Shown: in pieces, positions 41,655 to 51,729 of the stretch
Layout of the letters: each line of letters starts with the position of its first letter
Numbering within the stretch: the first letter of the stretch is position 1
Assembly (NCBI GenBank): GCA_019843655.1
Contig: JACDQD010000006.1
Coordinates: forward strand, 16,200,246-16,264,245
Reading direction: 5' to 3'
DNA length: 64,000 bases
Origin: Lethocerus indicus
Taxonomy: Eukaryota > Arthropoda > Insecta > Hemiptera > Belostomatidae
Notes under the pieces: model-generated
The model's database searches: none
What the model was told of the DNA's origin: nothing
The model's input: only the letters and a program-made list of their open reading frames with translations
Translations under genes and position numbers: made by a program

Positions 41655-44499
41655 CGATATTAAAAGGGAAACAGTTCCAGTAGAAGTGAGTATTTGTACA
41701 GCTGTGGACTTGTGAGAGGTTATTAATTACCTAATATAGCAGGCCTAAATGACATTGTGATGCCCAAGACGGAAGTTAATATTATTGCAGTCATTCATCA
41801 CAGAATAAGGACTAGAGGCGGCGGTAAGCGTTAACAATATATTGTAATCATTCGAAGATATAAAGACGTAAATTGCAAAGGGAGAATCCAGTTAGTGAGA
41901 CACATGTCGTCACCGGCAGCTGGCTGTCAGGAAAAAATGTGCCGCTGACGAGTCTCTATCCCGTTTCGCGAGTTAATGGAAATTTTTCCACTTGCGTTCA
42001 CAGATAACAGCATAATATTTGACCATATCTATTATTTGAACAATTCATTAATAGAACACAAACGTCTAAAGAATCCTCTGGGGGTTATTCATTTTAAATT
42101 GATGTCTCTCTTCATATTTAAAATTGATAACAAAATTCCATTTTAAATGTTCATTGTCACCGCTGAAAAAAAATAGTCTCGCAGAATGCGCAGTAATTAA
42201 AGCTAGTGACGAACATGTGGAATTATTTTATTACACTATTTCGAGGGGTATCGGAATTGGAACATTACTTCTGAAAACTCGAGAAGATTTCCTCAGTAAT
42301 TATCCTTCTCGCTTCCTCCACATCTCTAGAACTACAATCACCAATCAGCCATCAAATCAAGCCCTCTTATTTGGGATTTCGTGCCGGTTTTTATCACTAT
42401 ATATTAGCTAAGGTAATTTTGGTATATATTTTCACTATTTGCTACTTCTCTAGTATTACTATGGAAGTATTACTATTATTAATATCGTAGCGGTTTCCCT
42501 CGTCCTCTCTGTACCTTCCCTCATTTCTCACAGCCTATATCGTTAGGAATCTCGACGGATTCGTCTACTCTTTCCTTCCTTTTTTAAACTTCGGATAAAG
42601 TAAAAGTGAAGAAGGGACTAACACGCTGGTCGAAAATAATGGGCACAATAGAGTACCGAACTCGGCGTAAATTGCGGACGAGGACCAGGCATTCTTCCCT
42701 CGGCCACTTCACAGGCAGGTGTCACTCGAAAAAACGCCGTTCAATTAACCGGAATCGTTCGAAAAAATTGAGGGGGTTGGAAGTGGCTTACAATCGCTCC
42801 CTTTGGCCACGGGACAATCGGTTGCGTCAAAAAGGCTTTGAGGAATGGAGGAAAGGTTTTCAAGAAGAGGTGAAAGAGAGAAAGAAAAGAGAAGGGAGAG
42901 GTCGGTGGAGTAGTTCCGGCTGCAGAGTAGGTGAGCTCCCTACTATCCTCTCCACCACCCCCCCCACCAAAAACGACCATAATTTTCTCCAGTAGAGAAA
43001 GAGAAAGGGAAACGCGGGAGGGGGCGAGAGAGACCGAGTGATGAGGAGGGGAAGAGTTCTTCCTCCCGGATCTGACTGACCTCGCAGGTGTAAACATATA
43101 ACACAGATTTGTTTTACTCTCCGCCCCCTCGGCGGGGCAACTAAATGCCTATTTATTATGCGCGCCGATTACCCAGTTGGCCGCAGAATAAGTGGGGGCA
43201 GGGTAGACACGCCTCGAGTCCGATCAAATTTATTTATTTTTTATTTCTCGGCACTTTAGACGAGCGCAACTGTAAATGCAAATTAGGCAGCGTATACTAA
43301 CGGGGCGGAAGGAAAGTTCATGCCACGATGAATGCGGAGCGGGCACTCTCGACTGTTATACACCCACCACATCGGGAAGGATTTGCAGAAAAATTCAAAT
43401 TAAATTCATTAAATTGTCAACGTTAATTTGAAATCGTTCGTAATCACAAAAATTTTCTTTCTGTATTTATTAAGCGCAATTATCCTTTAGTGCATGGTGA
43501 TTTCAGGGGATTATTATGTTTCGAATCTTGAGTTGCGTGGGGGTGTATATCGACAGGGTTATAAATATCCCAAGGTTATTATCAATCGTTCTATATATTC
43601 TTCCCTGTTGTCTGAAATTTGAACGTTGAAGATGGATTCTGTAAGAAGATTTTGAACTGTGAGTGGTGTTTTACGGGTTTAGCCTCTCGGTTTTCGGTCT
43701 CTTCTTAGACATTTCAATCTCCCTTTGTTCAATCAGTATTTCTTTAGTTCGTGTTACTGCTTCCTATTAATTAATAACTTTAATGAATTTAAAAACCGAT
43801 TTGACGGTACATTCTGGCCTTATATATTATATTTCGAACACAAATATGACCCTTCGAACCAGTACATCAATAATAAGTTTTTAGGAATGAATTGCCTGTT
43901 TAATTTCACCTCATTTATATTTTTTTCAGGAATAACGAACAAAAATAGAAGATTAACAGTCGTAAACAGCCCGGAGCGGAGAGAGCTCAGACTATGTAAA
44001 TATATTTGAACCGCCAAATCTATAAGAAAGGGAAATATGGGCAAAAACAAACGGCCATCGGGTAGGAAAGCAATGGGGCGAAACGCAACTGGTTTTAATT
44101 TGGAAACGTCCCAGACGCAGGCTATCACACGCAGTCATGTGTACTTGTAAGTTAACAAATGATTAGAAACTCCCACGAATCAATAATTCTATAATAACCA
44201 ACAAAAAGCACTACTAAACAAAAATACGGACGAAATAAATGCTAACCACAGCACCCCCGTAGCTACATCCTCCCCCCTCCACAACAATCAAGCGTTTCCA
44301 ATAACTGCCTACAGCGCTCTCACAATTACGAGAAGAATTGGAAAAAATATAGCAAAGGTTAATTGTTGCTTATAAACTGTGATATTTTTCGTAATAAGAC
44401 ATAATTTTTTAACGTTTTCGAGCTGGCTTCTTGATAGAAAAGAAAAACCCACATGATCTAAAACGATTCGCCACTTCTCTCTATAGATGGTAATACTAC

Positions 44500-46077
44500 A
44501 TAGTCAAACTAGCTTCAAAGTAGAATCAAACACTAATCTAGTACTTGGCATTATTGGGAGAATGTTTTGCTTTCAGTATTTCTCTTATCTATTGAAATTT
44601 CATTTTCTAACAACCCCAAAAATATTTTAACTCGATTAAATAATTAATAAAAATTAAATGAAACGAATGGTTTATAAAATAGATCTATACAGATATTGTG
44701 CTATAAGAATTTTTGTATCCAGATATTTTTTATCACTAACATAGATGGGGTTAAAATGTAAACCGTTCACACTCTTCAGAAATAATTTAGTCCCACTAGA
44801 CTCAATTAGGTATGTTGCAATTTCTATTAAAATAGTATATTCAACAATATTTAGTATTATAACATTTTGGGAAATGCAGAGAGATAAATGATTGATTTCA
44901 CCAAGTGTTAATACAATGCGGTGATCAAAATATTTTAAATATATGTTTAAAAAATATCCATAGTGTATGAAAGAAGCAAGAGCAACATGATAATTTAATA
45001 GAATCCCCATATCTCATTTATAAGATTGGGTACAAATATGTCACATCATTATCGATACAAGAACTATTTGGACAATACTGGGTCAAGAAACAAAGTACTA
45101 AGATAACATCAAAGTTTAAAATATAGTTTGTAAAAAGTGTATGTCTATTTATCCATTATGTTTCTATTTGTTGTTTATGTTTTTATGTAAATTGATCACT
45201 CAGTTAAATTATTCAAAGGATGACAGAAATTCTCTCTTCTATGGAGAATCTACAAGATAAAAGGTATATGCATAATTTAAATGATGGGATATCAGTGCCT
45301 AAAAATGAACATAATTGTTGACTGTGGTTGTATGTGTCTCATTAAATCCAATCAATAGAAAATAAACATAGAGTGTATACAAAAGTTATAAATGCAATAT
45401 ATAAACTTTTTTTAAATAAACATGTTTAACAATTTTATCAGAATTAATCATATATACTTTCATGTCCCCATAATTATTTTTGACCATTAACTTTTTCAAG
45501 TCTAAATAATGTAGTATAACAATAAACTACAATGATTTTTTTCTGAAATAACCTCAGAAAGAAGTTAGTGAAAACCATGTTCTAGAGAAACTATTTTTTC
45601 ATGCTTAAGGAACTCCACAACAAGGTAATTTTATTATGTTTAGGAACCAGGGGGGAATGACATTTTGATATCAGAACCAGGTGTATTTTTACAAACAGAA
45701 TTAAATGAAATGTGCAGACATTCCATGCAGATTATAAATTCTTGTATAACTAATAATGGATTCTGTGCAGGTTACATTTTATACGATTTAAACATTTTTT
45801 AATTCGTATTGATTCTGTTTTTATAATATATTTTTGGGGCCATTAAAATACATTTTACAGTGAACAAGAAACTATTCCTACAGCATACACCATGCATGCA
45901 CTATGTATGTTTTAACATTACTTACAGACATTATAATATCTGTCTGAAGTTGCAAGAAAATATTACGCTATCTCTGTAATGTACTGAGAGCCGATAATAT
46001 GTACCCGGTAAAATGGTTAGACTGACAGCTCGTCGATTAAATACAGACACTGAAGTTTTGTCACAAATTAAACTTAC
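44500..46077 (-). other. CpG-depleted intron or gene body of the minus-strand gene
   Basis: AT-rich, with about seven CpG in the 1.4 kb from 44521 to 45960. I found no convincing exon here. Below about 44.4 kb CpG content rises again. The open frame at 44672-45010 has a stop just before its ATG and no acceptor, so I do not call it. Confidence 0.5.
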
Positions 46078-46293
46078 CTGGAGCTTGGAGATTAAAGTTG
46101 GATCGAGGGGATGATCAACTGAGTCGGGTTCCACTTTGAAAAACACGTATGCTGAAGTATTCGAATCTCCATGCCAACTACTCGCTTCACTAATCCGAAC
46201 TGGAAATAAACTTCTGATTTTGTCCGCCCGTTCCTTTACCAAGTCAACGTACTTTTGTTTAACACGGATATTATAGAGTTTCAATTCATCCAT
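46078..46293 (-). CDS. First coding exon of an unidentified gene (72 codons, partial)
   Basis: The exon opens at ATG GAT GAA TTG AAA and runs 72 codons to CTC CAG followed by the strong donor GTAAGT, leaving phase 0. The peptide starts MDELKLYNIRVKQKYVDLVK and is charged and lysine-rich, with a probable N-terminal helix and later AYVFFKVEPDSVDHPLDP. There is no signal peptide or membrane segment. I do not recognise the family. Support for coding comes from the protein-like composition, the start next to a CpG-bearing promoter, and a textbook donor. The downstream intron is CpG-depleted, as expected for a methylated, broadly expressed gene. Later exons would lie below 46.07 kb and were not found. 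It is divergent from the plus-strand exon at 46605, with 311 bp between the two start codons. Confidence 0.62.
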
Positions 46294-46604
46294 GTCTCGT
46301 GGAGGATGACCTCCATCTCTTCGTCTACATAACGATTACACTTAACATTACATGACCACCTGTACTGTCAGTAGCCATTTTGGATGTTATTGGAATTATT
46401 GTAAAGACAACACTGCCAATCGAACACAGTGAAATTTACTAAACAGTGGATTCTTTCGTTTTTCGCACGCGGCGCGAAATTATAACGCGTATTATTGTTA
46501 AAATCGAATGATTGCTTATAAAAAACATTTTACTTTGATATCGCGATGCGTGATGTAAAGTGAGAAATAAAAATTACAGTCCTGTAGTGTAAGCGGTGCA
46601 GTGA
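46294..46604. promoter_or_regulatory. Bidirectional promoter between divergent first exons
   Basis: A short CpG-bearing segment (GCACGCGGCGCGAAAT near 46466, TATCGCGATGCG near 46540) separates two divergent first exons and interrupts kilobases of CpG-depleted DNA. It has no clear TATA box. AAAATGGCT on the minus strand near 46378 matches the YY1/Pho-type core (AANATGGC), common in constitutive promoters. Start sites cannot be placed exactly. Confidence 0.5.
46325..46378 (-). other. Possible upstream ORF, 17 codons, in the leader of the minus-strand gene
   Basis: AAAATGGCT provides a start in good Kozak-like context. The frame (MATDSTGGHV...) ends at TAG before the ATG at 46293 and is out of frame with it. 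If transcription starts above 46378, this uORF would reduce initiation at the main start; if transcription starts lower, it does not exist. The overlap with the YY1-like motif is an alternative explanation for the ATG. Confidence 0.25.
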
Positions 46605-46660
46605 ATGCTATCTGATGGGAAGCCAGTGAAACCGGGCGAATTCCAAGCTGAAGTTGGAAG
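46605..46660 (+). CDS. Probable first exon of a divergent plus-strand transcript
   Basis: ATG at 46605 opens 18 codons plus two bases (MLSDGKPVKPGEFQAEVG, then AG) up to the strong donor GTAAGT at 46661. The leader from about 46570 retains CpG and everything downstream is CpG-poor, which fits the first exon of a methylated gene. The peptide is not recognised. No continuing coding exon was found before 50.6 kb, so the frame may be only a 5' UTR ORF of a gene starting further in, or the transcript may be noncoding. An alternative short frame, ATGGGAAGCCAGTGA, lies inside the exon. Confidence 0.42.
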
Positions 46661-47116
46661 GTAAGTTGAAGCTGCTTACTTTTCAGTTTTCTATGATTTA
46701 ATTATTACTTTAGTCTTATTATTACTTAGTATCTTAATATTATTACTCTTAGTAATATTTTAATTAATTTACAGTCATTACATTGCGTGCAAATTTCATA
46801 TTCTACACTGAGAAAGAATGCAAAATAATTTGACCAATATTTTTAGTTCTGCAGAGCCTGGTATTGTTTATTTTTATTTTTAATAACATGGGTTCAATAA
46901 ATAAGGACATCACAATTAAAAAATGGATTGGATTGTGGAAGTTAATTTGATGAATTTACTTTTTTGTTTTTCTGATAACCTGTAGAATGATATGGTTGAC
47001 CATGATAACTATCTTGTTAATGTGGAAAAATCTTATACTTACTCTGTCTATGTTTATGACTACACAATTACTGAAAAGTATTTGGAAAAGTACTCATAGA
47101 AATGTATTATTTCCAG

Positions 47117-47193
47117 TGTTTCTAAGCAGTACAGTGCCATCATAGCAGTACAATAAGACTACAAAACTACTACTACTACTACTACTTCTATTG
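47117..47193 (+). other. Possible noncoding exon of the plus-strand transcript
   Basis: A 77-nt interval lies between an acceptor-like TATTATTTCCAG and the donor GTGAGT. All three forward frames contain stops, so if it is real it is a UTR exon. It includes a CTA trinucleotide repeat. Spliced to the exon at 46605-46660, it would end that reading frame after about 30 codons. Confidence 0.2.
47167..47185. repeat. (CTA)n microsatellite
   Basis: Six units of CTA inside the possible noncoding exon. Confidence 0.9.
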
Positions 47194-50100
47194 GTGAGTA
47201 CATCATAAAATTAAATTACACAGAGATTTTATACTATTGGTGCTGTCTGGTAATAAAAACGCTCTACTCATTGATTTTTCAAATAAGAGTGATTTGAATG
47301 CTTAAGGGTTCAAAAGTCTCTTAAAAATAACACTGAAATTACAAAAGGTGTACTGACTGACTGTACTGAAAGGACTTGGAAAGTCTACCCAATTCAGGTT
47401 GTGAAAGTAAAGTATTCATCGACTAGTTCCCTAGCTTTCTTCATTAAATTAGATTTCCTTAACACCATTGATATATCAAATTACTTTATAAATTTATGTT
47501 TGCCTGATGAAAAATAATATTCATTATTACTGTCAAAAGGAATGCTTAAAGACTTTATGAAACAAATACAAATGCTATTTTTGCAACTTCTTATGAGATT
47601 ATGTAACAGCCTCATGTACAACATTGTGCACAAGAGAGACATAAATTATTGAATATCCATTTGAAATTATTAAAATTATAAGGAGAGTAATATTTTATAT
47701 TAACAGGAGCTAGAAAGAATGAAAGTTAGGTAAAAGGATTAACTATTAGTGTACCACAATTAATAGGATTTTCAACTGCCTTAGCATTGGACAAACAACT
47801 TGAAGAGTAATTAGGATAATCACATATGATGGGATGGGCTATTTATAGTGAAAATAAATTATTTGTACCTTAATCTAGACATTTTTTTTAATTAATTGTA
47901 TTTAAAATTTGGAATCATAGAGACATAGTTCTAGATACGAATTACCCTTATATTACAAAAGTAAATAGGGTTTAGGAAGTCTGAAATAATTTTTGGTATT
48001 CTTATAACTGTTGGTTAATTTTTTTGAATGGATGCATTCTTCTCAAAGACAGGTTTATGTATATTTTCCCTAATATGCAACTATGTTTAGGAACAAATTA
48101 AGAACCTTATCAAAATGGGCATGCCTGAAGAATAGGCTGTAAATATTTATTGATGCAAAAATCCAGTTGTTCTTTCATTACATCCTAATATATCTATGTA
48201 TTTTTTACCCTAAATGGTTTGAAGTGTATATTTTGCAAATTTTAATTATACCACTGCTTGAGAGATATATTCATAAGGAATACCAAGGTGCAAATGAAAG
48301 TTTCTAATCATTTGCAGACTGGTTAAGGCACTCATGTTTTAAAATTACTCCTATAGGTAGTTAGAGTATTATTGAATCTGAGTAATGGAGTTTTACCTGA
48401 TTCTCCTCCTAAATTAAATTTTAATCCTAAAATTTGTCCCATTCATGTTATATATTCTACTTTCAATTTTTCATGGCAGGAAAAACAACAAAATTAAATT
48501 TGTGCCTTTTTAATTTTGTTTTAGATATAAATTTCTGTACTTTTGTTGCAACTTATACACAGTATTAATTTATCTCACCATTTTACCAAACCAAGCATGA
48601 GCAGTATTTATTTTGTTGACCTGGTGAAATAAAGTGATTAAACCTTATAGCATAATCAGAGATAATATGTTTCTCTCACATGAAACTTCATAAAAGTTAC
48701 ATGTAAGATATCAGAAGAGAGGTACAGTGATTAAAATACTACATTTTCTGTAGAATGACTTTCATCCATACAAAATAAATCACTTTCAGGATGCATAAAT
48801 GTTTATTTAAATTTTCTTCTCTCTGCAAGGTTTGATTAGAATTAAACTTTTTAACAATAACATGAAATATAGTAGGACTGGAAACAAAAAATAAAATGTT
48901 TATAACCCATTATCTCAATAAATTGTTCATTGGACAGTAGCTTACTCTAGTGCCATTTAAGATACTATTTTAATGGAAATAATTTAAGGAAATGACAAAT
49001 ATTTAAAATTGAAAATATTCTGATTGATTTATTGATTCTTTTATATTTCTTAGATTAGTATGTGGCTCGTCATTAAAATCTTCAATATTCACTTCAAAAA
49101 TTCACAGCTGTTGGGATGGAAAAATGTACTCATATTTAAAAAGCAAAAGTAATTTTTTAAAATTTATTTATGCAACTAATGCATAAAAATAAAATTCCAC
49201 GCGTGTAAAATTATTTGAGTATTCTCTGATAACTTAGTGGCATGGATTATATGATACATGAATATATATTTAAATAAACATAATTTCTATTATTTTTAAA
49301 TGGTTAACTCAAAGGTCAGTCAACTCTATTTTTCCGAATTTCCTTTTTATTGTTAAAAGTAAAATCCTATTAACATATTTGCAGTATAATCTAATTATAT
49401 ATAAGAAAGTTATTTCCATATTTTGCTAGCTATAATGGCCCCAAATAGGTTATCTTTGTTTAATAGTTTTATCTGCAGAGGGATTGAGTTCAATGTCATA
49501 GGTCTTGTTGAATTGTGAGGTTGAGGAACTGAAGACAGTATAAATGAAAATCATTTGCACATACATTCATGAAATATTAAAATATAGAACCAATTATTTT
49601 TTGCCTTTACTCAATTTTAAAGCTGTAATTACTGGAACTGCATTACATCAAATATCCCAAACATAACAGATATTCATGTCACTGGGGCGTTGAAGGCAAA
49701 TTAACTGTGATTGTATACTAGTTTTAGATTATTTTAAAATGGTATTCTACATTGATTCTGATAACAAGGTATATGTGAAATAATAACAAAAATGAATATA
49801 AGGAATCAAGAGATTTTATTTTGACAGGTTGAGAATACATTATTAGTTCATGAGGAAATTGATAGAAATAACATCTGAAACATCTTCTAATTGATTTGAG
49901 AAATTTATGACATTTTTGACTGATTTCACTACTGATCCATTAAAAACAATCAATAAAAAATATACAAATAATTATATAAAAAAAATACACAAGAAAATGA
50001 ATACAGACCAGCTGCTATTTTATTTTGACTGGTTGTAAAACCAGAAGTTCAGACTTTTACAGGAGGAGGATGCATGAAACTGTATATACATCATTAATTC

Positions 50101-50497
50101 CTCTAACTAATGTCTACAACTAAAAGCAGTATAAAAATTGAACAGCTGTGATATTGGTAACAACTAAAATAGAAACAAAGTCTTAAATCAGGACTAGACA
50201 CTCAGTCCAGTGTAAACGATGTCTCTTTTCGATTGACGAGCCACAAAACTGTATTTACAAGCCATCATAAAGGTAGTACCAAAACATAGGTATTTACTAA
50301 GTAACCTATAAAACATGAACAAGTCTGAATATCCTAAATGTATTTTCCGATACCGCTGTAAATACAACCAAATACACAGATAGGTTCCAACACACAGAGT
50401 GAAAAACAAAAGAATGCCTAATCAATCTCTGTATAATATGAACCTTTTAACTGCTTATTTGGTGAACATCAAAATATACAAACTGTTAAACATTTCT

Positions 50498-50503
50498 TTT
50501 ATT
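50498..50503 (-). terminator. Candidate poly(A) signal for pinocchio
   Basis: AATAAA on the minus strand, 286 nt after the pinocchio stop. It is the first exact AATAAA I see downstream, with an overlapping ATTAAA-type word near 50506. AT-rich DNA makes chance occurrence likely, so only the position supports it. Confidence 0.4.
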
Positions 50504-50788
50504 AATTTAATAGGTACATAGATGGCACTGCACATTTATCCTAACCTCTGTCAGAGTTGACACAGTGTCCTATATAGGCGGGTATTCTATATCCTATTTA
50601 AAAAGTACAAAAAAATATTTCGGGTGCATAAATATTATAAATACGGATAGTAAAAGCTCTGAATTGTATTATGCAATAAGTTATTATGTACGATGTACAA
50701 CAAAAATTATATGGATAGCACAAGTAGACAGGGCTAGTCACATGCAGGTTGTTGAAAATTTAATTCACAGCTATGGGAAGCTGTGTCA

Positions 50789-50956
50789 TCAGGAACTAGC
50801 GGCCAATTTTTCGATCCGACTGCAGAGGCGAGATTCCTCGTCAGAGGTGAGGGGCTGGAGGAGGAGCATGGCGGGGGCGGCTTCGGCCTGCGCTGCCGCC
50901 GCCGCTGATCTCAGAGCGCAAGATCCTTCCCATCTGGCCTTACCACAGGCGTGAGA
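50789..50956 (-). CDS. pino: pinocchio coding exon 3, C-terminus and stop
   Basis: The acceptor TTGTTAACAG is followed by TCT CAC GCC TGT GGT AAG, giving [13 protein letters not shown], then an alanine/GCG-rich stretch, [16 protein letters not shown] and RIEKLAASS before tandem TGA stops. The exon is 168 nt, 55 codons plus stop. It is CpG-rich, unlike the DNA just below 50.5 kb. Confidence 0.86.
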   Translation of the reverse strand, partial: SHACGKARWEGSCALRSAAAAAQAEAAPAMLLLQPLTSDEESRLCSRIEKLAASS

Positions 50957-51729
50957 CTGTTAACAATTAACATCGCTATTATTAAAAGTCCGCCAAACAG
51001 AAAACTCAGAGGACAGTTTTCATTATTACACGAGATTAAAACAATTATTCGTAGAATTGAATTCGTCATACGTAACAATTATTCGTATTGAATTGTTAGA
51101 GGCTAGCTAATTTCGCATTACATCGGAGGAATTCACTCATGTTACTCAAATACGTATAAAACGTCCGATGGCAACATTGATAACCTACCATGGTGAGATC
51201 TCGCTTCCATACCGCGGAGCAATGTCCATCGCAAAGGGGGCAGGGCCGCTCTAGCGAGTAGCCACCGCACTCGGCACAGTCCAACGAGACATGATCCTCC
51301 TGCCACGAAACTCCACACCTATACAGTCCAACACCACAACAATTTAGTCAATTGTCGATACCAAATCAAAACAATATCGTATGCATCCAGAACAATACGA
51401 TCCAACAGGTGGGAAAGTAGTCGTTATATTTTCCACAATCTGCAATTTCAATCTGCGATGTGCAATGCCGCTAAGTTTAAATTTGACAAAAGAAAGTTTA
51501 ATGGGACTTCTGTGTGTTTAATGCTCAGAATAATAATCTAATAAGAGAACCGTAAGAGAACTCACGTAAAACACGAGTTGAGCTGAAGCCTGAGCTCCTC
51601 AATCGATAGGACTGTCGTCTCTGGTGTTAGATAGCTGCCATTAGAGATTTCATCCAACGAGCTTACGGAGTTGAAACTCTGACTCCTGTTGACGAGTCCT
51701 CCCACCGGGCGTACACTGGCCACCGACAT
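50789..51729 (-). CDS. pino: Protein pinocchio homologue, three coding exons, complete
   Basis: Joining 51729-51566, 51318-51189 and 50956-50789 gives an uninterrupted 153-residue protein ending in TGATGA. All introns are GT-AG (donors GTGAGT and GTAGGT) and all phases agree. I recognise the family from memory of insect Pinocchio: SIEELRLQL near residues 42-50, then three CxxC pairs (C53/C56 across the first junction, C69/C72, C81/C84), [16 protein letters not shown] at 71-86, VWKRDL at 91-96 and [13 protein letters not shown] at 99-111. The cysteine pairs look like zinc-ribbon knuckles, which is inference. A five-alanine run (116-120) and an acidic, serine-containing tail follow. There is no signal peptide or membrane segment. 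In Drosophila the gene (smi21F) is expressed in antennae and affects olfactory behaviour; its biochemical role is unclear. The start is the first ATG of exon 1, 11 nt after an acceptor, so at least one 5' noncoding exon lies upstream. Family call fairly sure; expression not shown. Confidence 0.88.
51189..51318 (-). CDS. pino: pinocchio coding exon 2, CxxC-rich core
   Basis: The acceptor ACTGTATAG precedes GTGTGGAG. The first base completes Thr55, followed by 43 full codons ([14 protein letters not shown] onward) ending in ATG at the donor GTAGGT. This exon carries C56 and the two later CxxC pairs, the most diagnostic part of the family. Splicing removes the apparent read-through into the intron. 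Confidence 0.88.
51566..51729 (-). CDS. pino: pinocchio coding exon 1
   Basis: The acceptor TTTGATTACAG lies at higher coordinates and the exon begins at about 51740 with 11 nt of 5' UTR before ATG TCG GTG GCC. It holds 54 codons plus two bases (AC) and ends at the donor GTGAGT. It encodes the serine-rich N-terminus and [13 protein letters not shown]. The frame stays open for a few codons upstream of the ATG, but only across the intron acceptor. Confidence 0.85.

Larger units (their letters stand above)
32001..44499. other. Gene-poor DNA, no exon recognised
   Basis: CpG-rich blocks near 36180-36500, 39040-39260, 41320-41480 and 42470-43330. The last has long purine tracts and long open frames on both strands (42606-42995 plus, 42741-43097 minus) that look like composition artefacts. 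If the minus-strand gene at 46.29 kb has a long first intron, part of this stretch may be intronic. Confidence 0.45.
46661..50497 (+). other. CpG-depleted body of the plus-strand transcription unit
   Basis: I counted about ten CpG in the 3.5 kb from 46681 to 50200, in AT-rich DNA with no transposon signature and no recognisable coding exon. The depletion begins right after the donor at 46661 and fades near the pinocchio 3' end. It reads as an intron-rich or noncoding transcribed body whose CpG has decayed through methylation. Confidence 0.5.

Noticed and set aside
42606..43097. Long frames on both strands (129 and 118 codons)
   Set aside because: Purine/pyrimidine tracts produce K/R/E-rich and S/P/F-rich peptides on opposite strands; low-complexity artefact.
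43820..44128. 102-codon minus-strand frame downstream of the 46.29-kb exon
   Set aside because: Hydrophobic, no recognised family, no acceptor compatible with a phase-0 join that I could support.
44672..45010. 112-codon minus-strand frame in the CpG desert
   Set aside because: An in-frame TGA lies two codons before the ATG with no acceptor between, and the I/L/Y/N-rich peptide fits AT-rich noncoding DNA.
50194..50409. 71-codon minus-strand frame below pinocchio
   Set aside because: Lies beyond the pinocchio stop and likely poly(A) signal; no family resemblance.
50565..50954. 129-codon plus-strand frame
   Set aside because: Its GC-rich end is the antisense shadow of pinocchio exon 3 (the alanine run reads as alanine on both strands).
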